64,000 nucleotides of DNA, taken from NCBI GenBank assembly GCA_033064195.1, contig JARBJD010000129.1, positions 62,001-126,000 of the forward strand, given 5' to 3'. Both the position numbers and the translations under genes were made by a program. This DNA comes from Blattamonas nauphoetae. Taxonomy: Eukaryota; Preaxostyla; Oxymonadida. Positions 42,121 through 54,800 of the stretch are shown piece by piece; the first letter of the stretch is position 1, and each line of letters begins with the position of its first letter. Under the pieces are notes generated by a model that was not told where the DNA came from, did not search any database, and saw only the letters and a list, made by a program, of their open reading frames with translations.

Positions 42121-44230
42121 ATGGCTCATGTGATTCACAAAAACCATTGGAACACCGTTCGTCCTTTTCCTTTTTCATCTCTTTCGTTCTCAGTCAAACA
42201 TCTCGTCACTTCTCGAAGTATTACAATGTGATGATGAAGAAGCTATTGTTAACACACTCAGAGAGTTGCAGAAAGTGGTCTCTGGTATGAGATTCTGTTT
42301 TCTCATCGTTGTTCTGTTGAATGTTTGCATGAGTTTTAGAAAGTGTGTCTGATGACAGAATTGAAGATTTGTGTCGATTTCTGTCACCACTGTGTTGTGG
42401 ATCCCACTCCTCTGAGCTTGTGGTATTTCCTTTTCACTTTTGTTCATTCTGGCTTTCAGACAGAACTGATGAAATTGATTGAGATTCTTTGTTTGTGGTT
42501 TTCTTCCTTGTGATGATGGATATCTTTCTTGCTATCTTTCAGATTCACAATCACCATCGTTCGTTCGCTCTTCGCTTTCCTCTGAAATCCCTTCTTTCCT
42601 TTTGACTCAGTTTGGAGATTGGTCGAAATGTCCTGCCTTGGAATCAGTGTGTTTCATTCTTTCTTCTTCTTGATTTATTGTCAGTGTTGTTCCTGCCTGA
42701 AATCACTCTTCTTCGAACCCGAAATTGTCGACTCTCTTTATCTCCAACACAAAGACCTCATCATTTCCAAATTCAACCTAATCAGGAATTCATCTCCTCC
42801 GCCAACGGTTGTCACCACGTTGGCACGTATATCGCTCTTCTCTCATCTCAAAAGTTCAACTCACTCTCTCTGGACACTTTATTTTTTCGCTCAACGATCT
42901 CCATCTTCTCTCACCCATCTCCCCTCACCCATCTTCCCATCTGCTTCCCCACACCAACAATATTCTGGTCTCTCATTCCTGGCTGCTCTGACAAAGAAAC
43001 TCCGAATCGTTTTCTCCGAATTCCAAAGGAAGATCCCAACAGATCCTTCACATCTCCCAAAATACATCGAACTTTCGAACGATGATCAAATCATTATCAA
43101 CACTTCCCTTCTTTTCTGCAAATTGTCGTTCTTCATCCCATCCATTCTTTTAAAAGCAAAGCCACGAATTGAAGTGTGAATTGTTTTTTCATGATATCTT
43201 GTCATTTTAGGTTGATTCCGAGATCGTTCGAGAATTGATTCTCTTTGGGAAAGAAACTATCTCAACGATTCTCACAAACATTTCGAACATCGACAATCTC
43301 ATCGCTTCTCTTTCCTCCGACTCTTCCCCAACCACTCCACTGGTTTCAGGAGATGACAAACAACTGTCAAAATCTCTCACCCGACTTCGAAAGGAGTGTG
43401 AAGACTTCTTGCACCATTCGTGGGGTTTCTTCGTCGATGTCACTTTCCGAATCATAGATCCCCACAAATCTTCCTTCCAAACAATCATCCTCGACGATCC
43501 ATCATTCCCTGACCTCATTCTCAACTCTCTTAAGCTCAATCACAACGATGTCAGAGTAACAATGCTGATGGCCCTCACCAACGTCGTCCGTAACAATCCC
43601 TGGATGAAGGAAACGTTCAAGACATCGAATCTCGTTGGGAGGATGTTTGAAACAGTCGATTTTGTTTCGATTCCTCTCTCAGCGTCCAACACTTATCTCG
43701 AACTCACCAACTTCTTATCCAACATGTTAGATCCGATTGGAGGGAATACAGAAGCACGATTTGAACAATATCCACTCATTCGTGTTTCTGTGTTCGAGCC
43801 AGCCCAACAATTCATCACATTTATCTTCCACAATTCAGCCACACTCATTCTGGATGAAAAGGAAAAAGCTGAATTTAACAATAGTCTCAGTTGGATCCAC
43901 AATCACATCACCAACATGGATCTGCGCTCAGGTGAACACGACGCTGACATTGTGTCTGAACTCGTGAAATGGGAAGTGCGAATGATGGTTGAGATGGAGA
44001 CCGAAGCCCATGTCAAGATTGTTTTCCAAAGTATGGCGAACAGAACGTACAAATGGAATCGAGACAAACGAGAGCGACAGAAGAGACGAGAAGTGCTTTT
44101 GAGAGAAGAAGGGTGGGACGATGCGTTCGAACTGCGAGTGGTGGGAATCGAGAAGCACACCAATCAGAACATGCTCATTTGTGCGAGACTGTTCAGAGTC
44201 GAACAGGCTTTCAATTCAGACGAACGATGA
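42121..44230 (+). CDS. seven-exon helical repeat protein, distant member of the local family
   Basis: Proposed exons: 42121-42156, 42194-42284, 42340-42419, 42460-42490, 42543-42646, 42685-43173 and 43211-44230. The introns are 37-55 nt, all GT-AG, and sum to 617 codons (616 aa). The protein reads MAHVIHKNHWNT, SNISSLLEVLQCDDEEAIVN, then helical armadillo-like segments. The C-terminal part has WNRDKRERQKRREVLLREEG followed by WDDAFELR. This matches in pattern the WNETRGEQ...MLRMEGLEDVMESKL block of the P1 copy downstream, so the two are probably related. No enzyme motif is visible. Exon 1 is the least certain: it rests on frame and splice signals only. Function unknown. Confidence 0.65.
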
Positions 44231-44811
44231 TCAAGATTGGGAGTCTGGCGAACCCAAATCCTTCGCTCTTCGACTTTTGTTTTCATCCACATTTGAAACG
44301 ATTATGCATTCACAACTCAACTCGTCGACATCAGCACTCCAATGCCAGCTTCATCAATCCACACGAGGGAGTGTTCGTGTCCTCACTCACGTCCCTCCAT
44401 CTCAGCCCATTTTCATCGCTTCCCCTCTGCTTGGCTCTCCCTTTCTGTGGATGGAAGATCATCCATCTCACGATTCCTCTCATCTCATCGACACCCTTCG
44501 AAAGACGTGAGTTACTGAAGAGTCAAACCAGGAACTGCTTGTCCATGCTTTTCAATTCAGCCAAACTTTGTTCGTCGACGAAATGAAGCCATTTTTTATT
44601 TCATCTCCTTCACAAGCCCCATCTTTATTCATTGTTTGTGATTCTTTGTTCCTTGCTTGGAATTGTGCCTTTTGGACATCTATTCCATTTCAATCTCCTT
44701 CTTTCTCTCACATGTTTTTCTGACCCATAAAGCGCGTTTGTTCAAGACAACAATCAGAATAGCCAATATTCCTCTGAAACAGCCACATTATCACGTACTG
44801 CACGCTCTTCT
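44231..44811. other. upstream region of paralogue P1
   Basis: No gene. From about 44580 it matches the upstream regions of P2, P3, P4 and P5 (GACATCTATT, CAATCTCCTTCTTTCTC, CTGACCCATAA), a conserved 5' flank of the family. Confidence 0.6.
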
Positions 44812-44814
44812 ATG
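44791..44814 (+). promoter_or_regulatory. conserved start-proximal element of P1
   Basis: TCACGTACTGCACGCTCTTC ends just before the start ATG. The near-identical motif is at the same place in P3, P4 and P5, so it may be the initiator or leader of this family. Confidence 0.45.
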
Positions 44815-45831
44815 TCTATCAACCGGGTTCCGTTTTCAATGGATTGCTCGCCGTTCCTGAATTTTGATGAAGAAGAGCTTAAAACGGAATCCGAAAAGAC
44901 AGTTATCTTTCGGTCTCTTGTTGCTACTTTGAAGATACAGCCTCAACTTGATGCTGCTCTAGAAGCTAAAGCCGTTAAAGTTCTCGAATCTGTGGATCTG
45001 GCTGATGATAAATCGACAGATGCTTTTCTCACCAGTTTTGCATCGAGATCTGATGAATCTTTGAATGCCTTCGTCCAGTCCATTGTGGTGCTCCTTTCTT
45101 CTGCCAATACGGCCATCACAACCGCAACAATGGAGATGCTCGATCAACTGATTTTGATGTGTTCAGCTAAAGTTCATCTTGCCCTCGTCAACACTGATCT
45201 TATCCCCCAAATCATCATCTCACTCCATCCACTGTCTCTTTCATTTGCCGAAGCAGTCGATATCCACATCAATCTCATGAACAGCCTCACCAACTCTCTC
45301 TGGCTGTCAACTCCGACTGGACTGAGAAATCTCAGAATTGAAGATCAGGATGAGCGACAAGCTGTTCACGAGACGGTCTTGAAGCAAGTTGTGGCACCTT
45401 CGGAGAAGTATATTGGGCGTTTGTGCAGAAACCGCTTTTCGATCGTTGACGGTCGCCAATCCTCGTCTTTCCTGTCATTTCTCACCCGGCTCCTCAAAAT
45501 ATGTCCATTTTATCGACCCACAATGGATATCGTCGTTACAATGCCTGTTGTTCTCACGATCCCAAGTTGTCTAACATTCTTCGAGCATGATAGCTCAATC
45601 TTAATGTTCCTGCATGAAATAATCGAAATCCGGCAGGAATGGAACGAAACAAGGGGTGAACAACGACAGATGGGGAAGACAGTGGATCGAATGTTGCGAA
45701 TGGAGGGCCTCGAAGATGTGATGGAGTCAAAGCTGCAGAACGACCAAAGCATCTATTTAGGACGAGTTGCTGTTACCAGATCCATCCAAGTGAACAAATT
45801 ACTGGGTCTGAACCTTTCGGAACAGGAATAG
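44812..45831 (+). CDS. helical family protein, paralogue P1 (intact)
   Basis: 339 residues in one exon, starting MSINRVPFSMDCSPFLNFD. All-helical and armadillo-like, with family blocks VFRSLVATLKIQPQLDAALE, AKVHLALVNTDLIPQIIISL, PSEKYIGRLCRNRFSIVDG, VVLTIPSCLTFFEHD, RMLRMEGLEDVMESKLQND and the end LLGLNLSEQE. The last four blocks align with the A-E copies on the other strand, so both sets share an ancestor; P copies lack the 5' intron. The start is chosen because the upstream motif and ATG are conserved in P3-P5; MDCSPFL at codon 10 is another option. Unknown function. It is the only undamaged P copy in the window. Confidence 0.75.
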   Translation: MSINRVPFSMDCSPFLNFDEEELKTESEKTVIFRSLVATLKIQPQLDAALEAKAVKVLESVDLADDKSTDAFLTSFASRSDESLNAFVQSIVVLLSSANTAITTATMEMLDQLILMCSAKVHLALVNTDLIPQIIISLHPLSLSFAEAVDIHINLMNSLTNSLWLSTPTGLRNLRIEDQDERQAVHETVLKQVVAPSEKYIGRLCRNRFSIVDGRQSSSFLSFLTRLLKICPFYRPTMDIVVTMPVVLTIPSCLTFFEHDSSILMFLHEIIEIRQEWNETRGEQRQMGKTVDRMLRMEGLEDVMESKLQNDQSIYLGRVAVTRSIQVNKLLGLNLSEQE

Positions 45832-46250
45832 AAACAGACAATCACCATCGAACCTCATGAAGTGTTTCTGACTTCATTTTGTCACCAAAACTCTTCTAGT
45901 CGACGAGAGCCAATTCGGATGCGACATCGTCTCACGGTTTTGTTGTCCGGAAACACCAACATCTTCCCCTGCTGTCCTTGTGATGAAGAGCAGCCAAGCA
46001 CTGACTAAGATGTGACGACAGAATCTCCTGATCTGCATGCATGCTTTTCAAATCGTGCACACTTTGTTCGTCGACGAAATGAAGCCATATTTACTTTCAT
46101 CTCCTTCACAAGCTCCATCATTATTTCTCCATTTCTTATTCTTAGTTTCTTGCTTTGTCTTGTATCATTTGAAACTCATTTTCATCTCAATATCCTTCAC
46201 TCACTGTTGTTCTGACCCATACCGAGTGAATCGAGAAAGAACCGAACAGA
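45832..46250. other. upstream region of paralogue P2
   Basis: No gene. It shares GACGAAATGAAGCCAT and the following pyrimidine-rich stretch with the P1 upstream region. Confidence 0.5.
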
Positions 46251-46725
46251 ATGACTTCAATTGACACGATGATTAATACATCCACTGGTTCTTCTTGCAT
46301 TGATATCTCTTCTGACTGCTTTTCATGTTCGACAGACTGCTGTCCTTTCCTGAATTGGCCAAACGGTCAAAATATGTCAGAAGACGAAAAAGCCGTTGTC
46401 TTTCGTTCTCTCGTTGCGACTGTGAAGCTACAACATACTCTTGATGTCCCTTTGGAAGCAAAAGCCGTGAGATTTCTGGGCACTATTCTTCATCGGAATA
46501 AAGAATCAGCTGATAGGTTTCTCAGCAACTTTGGGGAATCCAGTGATGATTCTCTGACTACTTTCGTACAGTGCATCAGTGTGCTCACTTCTTCTACCAG
46601 CCAAATCATCGCCGCCGCATCAATACAGATGCTCGATTGTCTGTTCGATTGGTGTTCTCCAAAAAAACACCTTGCCCTCGTCAAAGCTGATCTGATCCCC
46701 CAAATCATCCTCACTCTCAATCCAC

Positions 46726-47395
46726 GGCATGTATTACCCCTGTAGGTTATCGGAACCCTGTAGGTTGTCGAGCTACTGCGTGAAAGAGAGGTATGCCTAG
46801 AGGGAGGATTGTGGAAAAGTACAAACCTCTGAAGGTGTTACCTCGTTTTCTGATTTCTTTTGGAAATCGGTTCGGAGGAAATTATGTACTTTCCCAAACA
46901 CTGTTGATCAGTCTCACTTTTCACGATCAATCAGGTTAATGTCATGAAGACTTTGAACAAAGGAAGAAAAAAGGTGAATATATGCGAAATGAGAAGAGAA
47001 TAGTGACGATTGTGTCCTTTTGATTCGTCCATCTCTGATTTTGTTGTTGTGGTCTTGATCATGGATCACGACCAGGTATGATTTTAGCAAACAATTGAGT
47101 AGCATTTTGAGGGTGGTATGGCAAAAGTATGAGAATATGAAAGGAATGAAAGCTGAAAAGAGTGTAATTCAGAGAAAAATTGAAAACGACGCGAAGACGG
47201 ACGTATGAATCCCATTTTGGTCTCTTGTGCACTTCAAAGAGCGGGATGAGTCGAGAACATAGTGTTGGGTCACAACCTACAGAGTTCCAAAACAACCTAC
47301 AGAGTTCCTTTCACAACCTACAGAGTTCCATTTCGCAACCTACAGAGTTCCCACAACCTACAGGGTTCCGATAACCTACAGGGGTAATACATGCC
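46726..47395. mobile_element. non-autonomous element, 670 bp, 8-bp target duplication
   Basis: Its ends are inverted copies of GGCATGTATTACCCCTGTAG that continue as a near-perfect repeat of about 40 bp. It is flanked by CAATCCAC (46718-46725 and 47396-47403). The right end carries four tandem copies of ACAACCTACAGAGTTCC plus a variant; the left has two copies of the inverted unit. There is no transposase. The 8-bp duplication fits hAT, P or Zisupton-like groups. It shares the GGCATG end and subterminal repeat layout with the element at 63086. Confidence 0.85.
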
Positions 47396-47608
47396 CAATC
47401 CACAATCTCTTTCATTCACAAAAGCAGAAAATATCCACGTCAATCTCATTTCAAGCCTCTCGTATTCTCTGTGGCTCCAAACTTCGCCTGGACTGAGAAA
47501 TCTCAGAATTGAAGATGGATGTGAACAACAAGCTGTTCACGAGACGGTCTTGAAGCAAGTTATCATCCCTTCGGAGAAGTATATTTGGCATTTGTGCGTG
47601 AATCGCTA

Positions 47609-49177
47609 CAGTCGGTCGGACTGTTGAGGAATTTGTAACTCGTCACGTCAAACCTGAAACTGTAGAATTGCATTTTTCATCGAAAATAAAAAAAGTGTCA
47701 AACCTCCGTCTGTCTCATGTGTCGACATTCGATTATCTTTCAAAATTATCAGTCAAAATTCCATATAAAGATTTGTGTGTCATTGTTGGGCACATTCTTC
47801 AACTTTCTTCGTGATCGTGTGCTGAGAGAATGAGGAGAGTATTCGATTGGAAAAAAGAAGACAACAAAGGACGATACCGGAACAACTCACAGAAGACATA
47901 GTGTGCTGGGCGCATTCAAGGGTCTTGTACAACCAGCTTGCGAAAAATGATGATCCAGTCGTGGAGGAAGAAAAGAGCGTATTTTCAAGGAATCAGAAAG
48001 CGGTGTCCTATACTTGATAAAAGAAGACAATAGAAGAGACAGATCATGAAATCAAACCTAAATTTTTGATAGAGAGTCAGAAAAAACACATCGTTTGGAA
48101 ATCCGAAGAACAAACCCATCTGACTTTACTAGACTCGATTCAAAACAGATCGTCCAAATTTCAAGAAGTCCGAGGGGAGCTTGTCGAACAGTGATACATA
48201 GATTTGACGAGGTTCAACTCGGTTCACATATCCAATTTTGGCTCTCAAAGTTCCATCCACTCCGGTTTATCAACGCGAGTGGAGACGACTTTCATTAGAA
48301 AGACAGATTTGCACTGATGTCTGGAAATATTTTCTTTGCTGTTTGATTTCATTGGAATTGTACTTTCAAAGTTTGAGATGAACTCAGTGTCAAAACTCCA
48401 TAGATTTCAGAAGTTTACATTGTTGGTTGACACAATTATTTAGACGGCAAACAAAATATGTCCAGACATCAGTGCAAATCTGTCTTTCTAATGAAAGTCG
48501 TCTCCACTCGCGTTGATAAACCGGAGTGGATGGAACTTTGAGAGCCAAAATTGGATATGTGAACCGAGTTGAACCTCGTCAAATCTATGTATCACTGTTC
48601 GACAAGCTCCCCTCGGACTTCTTGAAATTTGGACGATCTGTTTTGAATCGAGTCTAGTAAAGTCAGATGGGTTTGTTCTTCGGATTTCCAAACGATGTGT
48701 TTTTTCTGACTCTCTATCAAAAATTTAGGTTTGATTTCATGATCTGTCTCTTCTATTGTCTTCTTTTATCAAGTATAGGACACCGCTTTCTGATTCCTTG
48801 AAAATACGCTCTTTTCTTCCTCCACGACTGGATCATCATTTTTCGCAAGCTGGTTGTACAAGACCCTTGAATGCGCCCAGCACACTATGTCTTCTGTGAG
48901 TTGTTCCGGTATCGTCCTTTGTTGTCTTCTTTTTTCCAATCGAATACTCTCCTCATTCTCTCAGCACACGATCACGAAGAAAGTTGAAGAATGTGCCCAA
49001 CAATGACACACAAATCTTTATATGGAATTTTGACTGATAATTTTGAAAGATAATCGAATGTCGACACATGAGACAGACGGAGGTTTGACACTTTTTTTAT
49101 TTTCGATGAAAAATGCAATTCTACAGTTTCAGGTTTGACGTGACGAGTTACAAATTCCTCAACAGTCCGACCGACTG
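47609..49177. mobile_element. fold-back element, 1.57-kb near-perfect palindrome with TA duplication
   Basis: Two arms of about 737 bp (47609-48345 and 48441-49177) surround a spacer of about 95 bp. The outer end is CAGTCGGTCGGACTGTTGAG on both sides, flanked by TA (47607-47608 and 49178-49179), as in Tc1/mariner elements. A 67-codon frame is identical in the two arms (48095-48298 and 48488-48691), so the arms are almost unchanged. No transposase is encoded. The transcript would form a very long hairpin. Confidence 0.88.
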
Positions 49178-49573
49178 TATTCGATCACCGTTGGTAAGCT
49201 CTCAAATGAATTCATGCGTCTTCTTTTGAGACTCACCCAAATATCACCGTGTTATCAACCGACAATGAACTTTATTATTAATATGCCAGTCTTTCTCACG
49301 ATCCCAAGTTGTCTTGCATTCTTCGAATATGATCACTCAATCTGGAATTTCATGTGTTATATGGTCGATATCCAGCAGAAATGGAAAGAAACAAGGGGAC
49401 CAGATCGACAGACGGGGAAGATCGTGCAGCGGATGTTGAGAATGGAGGGCATCGAAGATGTGAGTGAGGAGAAGCTTCAAAACAACAAAAGCAGTTATGT
49501 TGGGGAGGTTATTGTTGCCAACTCGATCTTATCTTGCATTCTGCAGGGCATGAACCTTCCAGAATTAGAATAG

Positions 49574-51184
49574 AAACAGACAAGCACCATCAACTCTTTC
49601 GAATTGTTTCTGACTTCATTTTGTCGCCAAAACTCTTCTTGTCGCAGACCCAAAGATGCTCTGTTCTTGTGTTCTTTCAGGAATCGGCGACTGCGGTATG
49701 ATCCACACGAAGCAGCCACACACTTCTTGTCGACGAGGAAGCCAGCCATTAGTGACTCGATTTGATGGGAACGATGGACAAGTTGCTCTCCATGCCAACT
49801 TTGAGGGAGGGATGCATCTGTCCCTTTTCGAACTCTGAAGATCCAACAATGAATCAACGAACGATCCCGTTCTCATGTTTATTTGAACATTCTCGACTGA
49901 CATCTTTGGCATTGCGATCCTTCATTTTGAAAGCGACTGATTTGACAGCAACAATCTGGGTGATTCTAAATGAAATGTTACTTTACACTATGGTGCGTTA
50001 CAAAAAATTAAAAATTGCACAATTTGCATTCATCTGCTTTCAGGACTGAAAAGTGCTAAATTTTGTAGATTTTGCTTTGATCGCGTTCGATTGAGCTCTT
50101 ATAGGATCTGGACATTTTATCACTTTTTTTTCTTCACAACGTTTCAGAAATCAAAGAGGTGGTGGTAAACGACATAAAAAAACGGATTTGTGAGAGAAAT
50201 GCGAATTGAAAACATATATCATCCAAAAAACCGTGAAAAGCTTATTTTGGATATCTCACTTCAAACATAAAAGATCTCTATGAAATTTCTGGTGTGTGTC
50301 AGAATGGCGTGTTTGTGACGTGGAAATGAAGGAACGACACTTTTAATGGTTTGCTACAGAGGAGGGAGGCAGATCAGAAAACGCAAGTTCACTGTGAGAA
50401 GAGAAGAACGAGACTACCAGATCTGAATGATACAGCTGAAGGAAAAGAGATGAAAAAACTCGAAATCACAATAAAACATAGAGATGTCAAGTGTCATTGA
50501 TAGATCTGAGTTGAAATAAAACGGACTTGGAAAGCGAAGATGAGAATATATACACTGTTCAAACGATGGAGGTCAGCTTCAAATGATGTGTTAGAACGAG
50601 GTACTTGCACAATTTTGGGGGAACGTGTTAGTTTGAGCGAAGAAGGATCGCTGAAAGAAGAAATCAGACGGAAAAGATTGGATGAAGAGTCAGAAAAATG
50701 GAAAACACCTTAATCATGTCGAATGAAGGAGAATATGAGCGCTCTGAAAATTGTATTGAGTTTCTGCTCATATGACAGAAGAAAATACGCGGGTAACAAT
50801 TCATTTAGAATCACCCATCTCTCTCCTTTTTGCGGTCGCCATCAACTTCGGAATCTGAGATAACCAACAAAAAGAACGACGCAAATTACTAGGCGAAGGA
50901 AAGGAAAGGGATCGGAAGGCATGGAAACTCGGATGTCCATCTGAAACGCCACCGACACATCGCCTCATTCGAAACAAGTGTCTCGCTCCCTTTTTCTGTG
51001 TTTTCGCTGTCAGATTCGATGCTCCAACGCGACAACGTCAGAAATCAAGGTTGACTCCAGTACACTCTCCGGCTCTAAACACACAATCAAATTGCGGAGA
51101 GTAGAACAAGGGAAACACACCTCCCCAATCCCATCCAAACACATCCTCGCCCGCTCTCTCCACTCGCTCTCCCTATCACACATC
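49574..51184. other. spacer after P2
   Basis: Bases about 49730-49850 match about 56865-56985 (both contain GTGACTCGATTTG and GCAAGTTGCTCTCCATG type sequence), part of the family flank. The rest (49,900-51,180) is AT-rich with no gene recognised. Confidence 0.4.
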
Positions 51185-51760
51185 CACTCAGCCACACAGT
51201 CGCCCACCCTTCCTCTCTCCTCCCTCCCTCCACCTCTCACACCGCCATTCAGCCACACACTCGCCCACCCTTCCTCTCTCCTCCCTCCCTCCACCTCTCA
51301 CACCGCCATTCAGCCACACACTCGCCCACCCTTCCTCTCTCTCCCTCCCTCCACCTCTCACACCGCCTCTCAGCCACACATTCGCCCACCCTTCCTCTCC
51401 TCCCTCCCTCCACCTCTCACACCGCCATTCAGCCACACACTCGCCCACCCTTCCTCTCTCTCCCTCCCTCCACCTCTCACTCCGCCACTCAGCCACACAC
51501 TCGCCCACCCTTCCTCTCTCCTCCCTCCCTCCACCTCTCACACTGCCACTCAGCCACACACTCGCCCACTCTTCCTCTCTCCTCCCTCCCTCCACCTCTC
51601 ACTCCGCCACTCAGCCACACACTCGCCCACCCTTCCTCTCTCCTCCCTCCCTCCACCTCTCACTCCGCCACTCAGCCACACACTCGCCCACTCTTCCTCT
51701 CTCCTCCCTCCCTCCACCTCTCACTCCGCCACTCAGCCACACACTCGCTTCGTCCTCCAT
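51185..51760 (+). repeat. minisatellite, about 60-bp unit, nearly ten copies
   Basis: The tandem unit contains CAGCCACACACTCGCCCACC followed by a TTCCTCTCTCCTCCCTCCC tract and CACCTCTCAC. Copies recur every 59-61 bp from 51190 to 51732. It is strongly pyrimidine-rich on the plus strand, and because the unit is near 60 bp it leaves long frames open on both strands. Those frames (for example 50978-51832) are not supported as genes. The same unit recurs near 60480-60570. Confidence 0.85.
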
Positions 51761-51819
51761 CTCCACCAACCCCGCTTCAAGCAGCCCCAACAGTCCTTCC
51801 TCTTACACAAACCAAAGCT

Positions 51820-54800
51820 CCCACTCCATTGAGATAAAGGTCAGTGAAGTGGCCCATAGGTCCTGATGGGCAAAAAAGGGATTCAATTTAAATTATTCTC
51901 CAAATTAGATTCATTATGAGTTTTTACACTTCTTTTTCTCGAATCAGGGCGAACCAATGATCCGAGAAACTACCGCCGAAGCGGTGGGAGAGGGAGCAAA
52001 GGCCCTTCGGCCTGGTAAATCTTTGGGACAGCTTTTGAACTCCGTGGGAGCTTTGGTTTGTGTAAGAGGAGCTCCCTTACCAGTCGCTCCTCACAAACCT
52101 TCAGCTCCCACTCCATTGAGAGTTGAAAAGAACGAAGCTGAGAACGAAGAACAGGAGGGATGAGTATAGGAAAACAACATATCTCTTCAGAATGGACCGT
52201 GAAACCACTTTTAGTGGCTGTAACAAAGATTTGGAGTTGTCTGTTTCTGAAAATGTTTGTCGACTTTCTACTCTGATGTAAGTTCTATCATGAATGGTGT
52301 CCCTCTGAATGATTGTTCCATCAGCCAGTTCTGATTTGATTCTGGCTCGAACTCTGGATTCCATTGTGGGCTTCCGAACCCGCCAAGCCGAGAGACACAG
52401 CACACTCATCCAACAGGAGACACGAGAGTCTCGTCTGTCTTGAGACTCCTTTCTTGGAGTGGTTGCAGCCAAGATTTCTTGTGATCAGCTCCAGGTTGTG
52501 TTCCTCCGATCCTCTAGTTTTGGTGGGAGTCCTTTCTTGATTGACGACCCGATGCAGTTTCAAGTCGATCGCAATGAGGAAGAAGAGTTCATTTTCAGAT
52601 TTGATTAACCCAGGGTGATTGTCAAAGTTCGTTCGGACATATCGGAGAGCGGAATTCCGGAGGACCACACTCTCAGCCTGTCTAGTGTTGCACTTGTGGA
52701 CTTCCTTCTCGAATTATCTTGGTTGACAACTTCTAACGATGAATGGTCATATTTCTGAACTTTCCCTCTCCCCATTGGAAGGATGTCTGCTCTAATCGTT
52801 GCGCGCGTTTCATTTGTTGATGACGTAGCTATTGATAGAATCGTTGCAAGAGTCCATGACGATGAAGCCACTGAGAAGATGACTTCATTCCCAGCTCACC
52901 CTCCATCATGCTTGTGAGCGCTGTGGAAATATACCTGACGCGTTGGACCGGATGAACTGGCTTAACAGAGGAGTCCTCTTGTGGGACTGAGACCTCCACA
53001 GTATTCCTTGACATACAACAATTCACCGACGAGAGAGCGAACAATGTTTGACGACTGAATGTGCTCGGTGGTGGCTGTGTCATCGGAGATAATGACGTAG
53101 AGATGATTACTCAGTGGGATGTCATGCATTCCACCATCGAGTGTGACTCTCTCGCAGAGAACAGCTTACAATCCAGAGCCGCAAACTCTGATTGAATGTC
53201 TAAGGAAGGAATTGCACGGCGAAGATTCTGCTTTCTCGAATGTTGCTTTTGAAAATCCACTAACAGCTTGATGGCGAGCTTATCGAAAAAGATTTCGTTG
53301 CAGTCTTCCCGGACAGTTTATCACACTCATACAAGAAAATGAAGACCCACAGATGGGGCCCTCGTCGTCCTCATCCTCGTACAGATCTGCTGTTCTGTTG
53401 TAAGTGTGCTGTGAGCGGTCTTGACGGTCGAGGCTCAGATTGTTCAGATGGACTGAGTGAATTTCAGGTGACACTCAAAGGACCATGAACTGCGTCACAC
53501 GAACTGTCTGGAGAGGATGAATGTCGTGCACACTGTTGAACTCGCGCCTTGAAGTAGGGTTGGAACTGATGACAGCAGTCGGTGTGGTGTTCCCAATTGA
53601 CACGTGTGGGTAGCGAACTGGGTGAAAAGACATCTCGCCCACAGTGTAAAAATGGCAAGTCTCGCTCAACTTCGAAGTGATGATGGTAATGAAAGTACCA
53701 ATCTCTCCGCTCGGAGTTCCCATCGCGACCGTTTTGACGCAGTGTTTGGCGATGTTTAGATGCAACAAGATTGTCGCGATGATAGAATAATGCGAAGAGA
53801 GGCACTATTAGAAGACGAAGCTTCATCCATCCACCGCCACCCTGGTGAGGAGACAAGAGTGATGGTGTTCTTGTCCGTCGAGTCTATTCACGTGATCGAT
53901 TGATGAATATGTTCAGTGCTGCGCAAAGGTGTTTGAGTCCGATGTTCTAAGTTCAGATTGGCAGACTTCCCGATAAACTGCGCAGTCTTTGTCACTTTCA
54001 AACTGTATCGTTCTGAGGTTCATTAGGGAGAATTAACCTCCCTGATTTCCCAGTGACAGTTTCACCACGATCATTTCGGGCGTAAGGCGAGCACAGAGCC
54101 GCACCGACGATTCAAAGAACGGTTTTCTTGAGGTGAGCTGTCGATGACGTTCAACGGGGTCACAGATGGGTTGAGTTGAATCTTCTAATCCAGATAAAAG
54201 CGACGGAAACATTGCCAACTCGAGAGAGGCTGATACGAAGTTGATGAAAGGGAAGGGAGAATGTGGGGGACGTCTACGAAGAGGCTTGACAAGCTCATGT
54301 CTGGTTCTGTCGTCTACGATGATGAATGAGGATAACGGCACGGAATTGGTGGCGAGAATGCAGTGGAGTCATTCATGATCCTCTACGCGCTGTCTCCAAC
54401 ATTCAAACATCGACAGTGGTGATGAAGGTGCTGCTGATAGGGAAACATGGGAATGTACCATGAGAAGGTGCTGAAGAACTCCGACTTCAAGCATGAGAGA
54501 GTCGGCAACACTCGTTGGAGTAAGGCGCGAATCGAAGAACGGGTACTATCCATGTTGGAGAAGTTCTTGTGCTCGTCGTCGTGTTCACTTGCACGATCAG
54601 GCTACAGACTCCACTTGTGCTCGTAGAAGCCGTAGCAGTTGTGTGCGTTCGCCATTGCATCTGTCGTGCTCGACACGAAACAATCATCTTTGGAATTGCG
54701 AAGGGTTCTAGTCTTGTAGAACTGCTTCAGATGAGCCAGCTCAAGTTCAGTTTCGTATTGTGTGTACTGGTAACTTGCAGGAGAGAATGTACATCCCACC

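Larger units (their letters stand above)
46251..49573 (+). pseudogene. helical family protein, paralogue P2, split by two transposons
   Basis: Host segments are 46251-46725, 47404-47608 and 49180-49573, together 358 codons with no other stop or shift. It begins MTSIDTMINTSTGSSCIDIS, a different leader from the other copies, and ends QGMNLPELE. The first insertion (46726-47395) falls within the codons for LNPQSLSF, the second (47609-49177) within NRYSI. Each leaves a clean target duplication, so the gene was whole until recently. As it stands, translation would stop a few codons into the first element after about 164 residues. Unless the elements are removed from DNA or RNA, it is inactive. 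Confidence 0.8.

Noticed and set aside
44053-44586. 177-codon frame overlapping the end of the seven-exon gene
   Set aside because: It is in another frame of the well-supported last exon and its flank, with Ser/His/Leu-rich composition typical of shadow frames.
48095-48691. Two identical 67-residue proteins on opposite strands
   Set aside because: They are the same bases in the two arms of the palindrome, with no other sign of coding.
51185-51760. CRISPR array
   Set aside because: The repeats are contiguous, of one 60-bp unit with no unique spacers, in a eukaryotic genome.
50978-51832. 284-codon frame and its reverse-strand partner (51188-51595)
   Set aside because: Both are products of a roughly 60-bp C/T-rich tandem repeat whose length is near a multiple of three.
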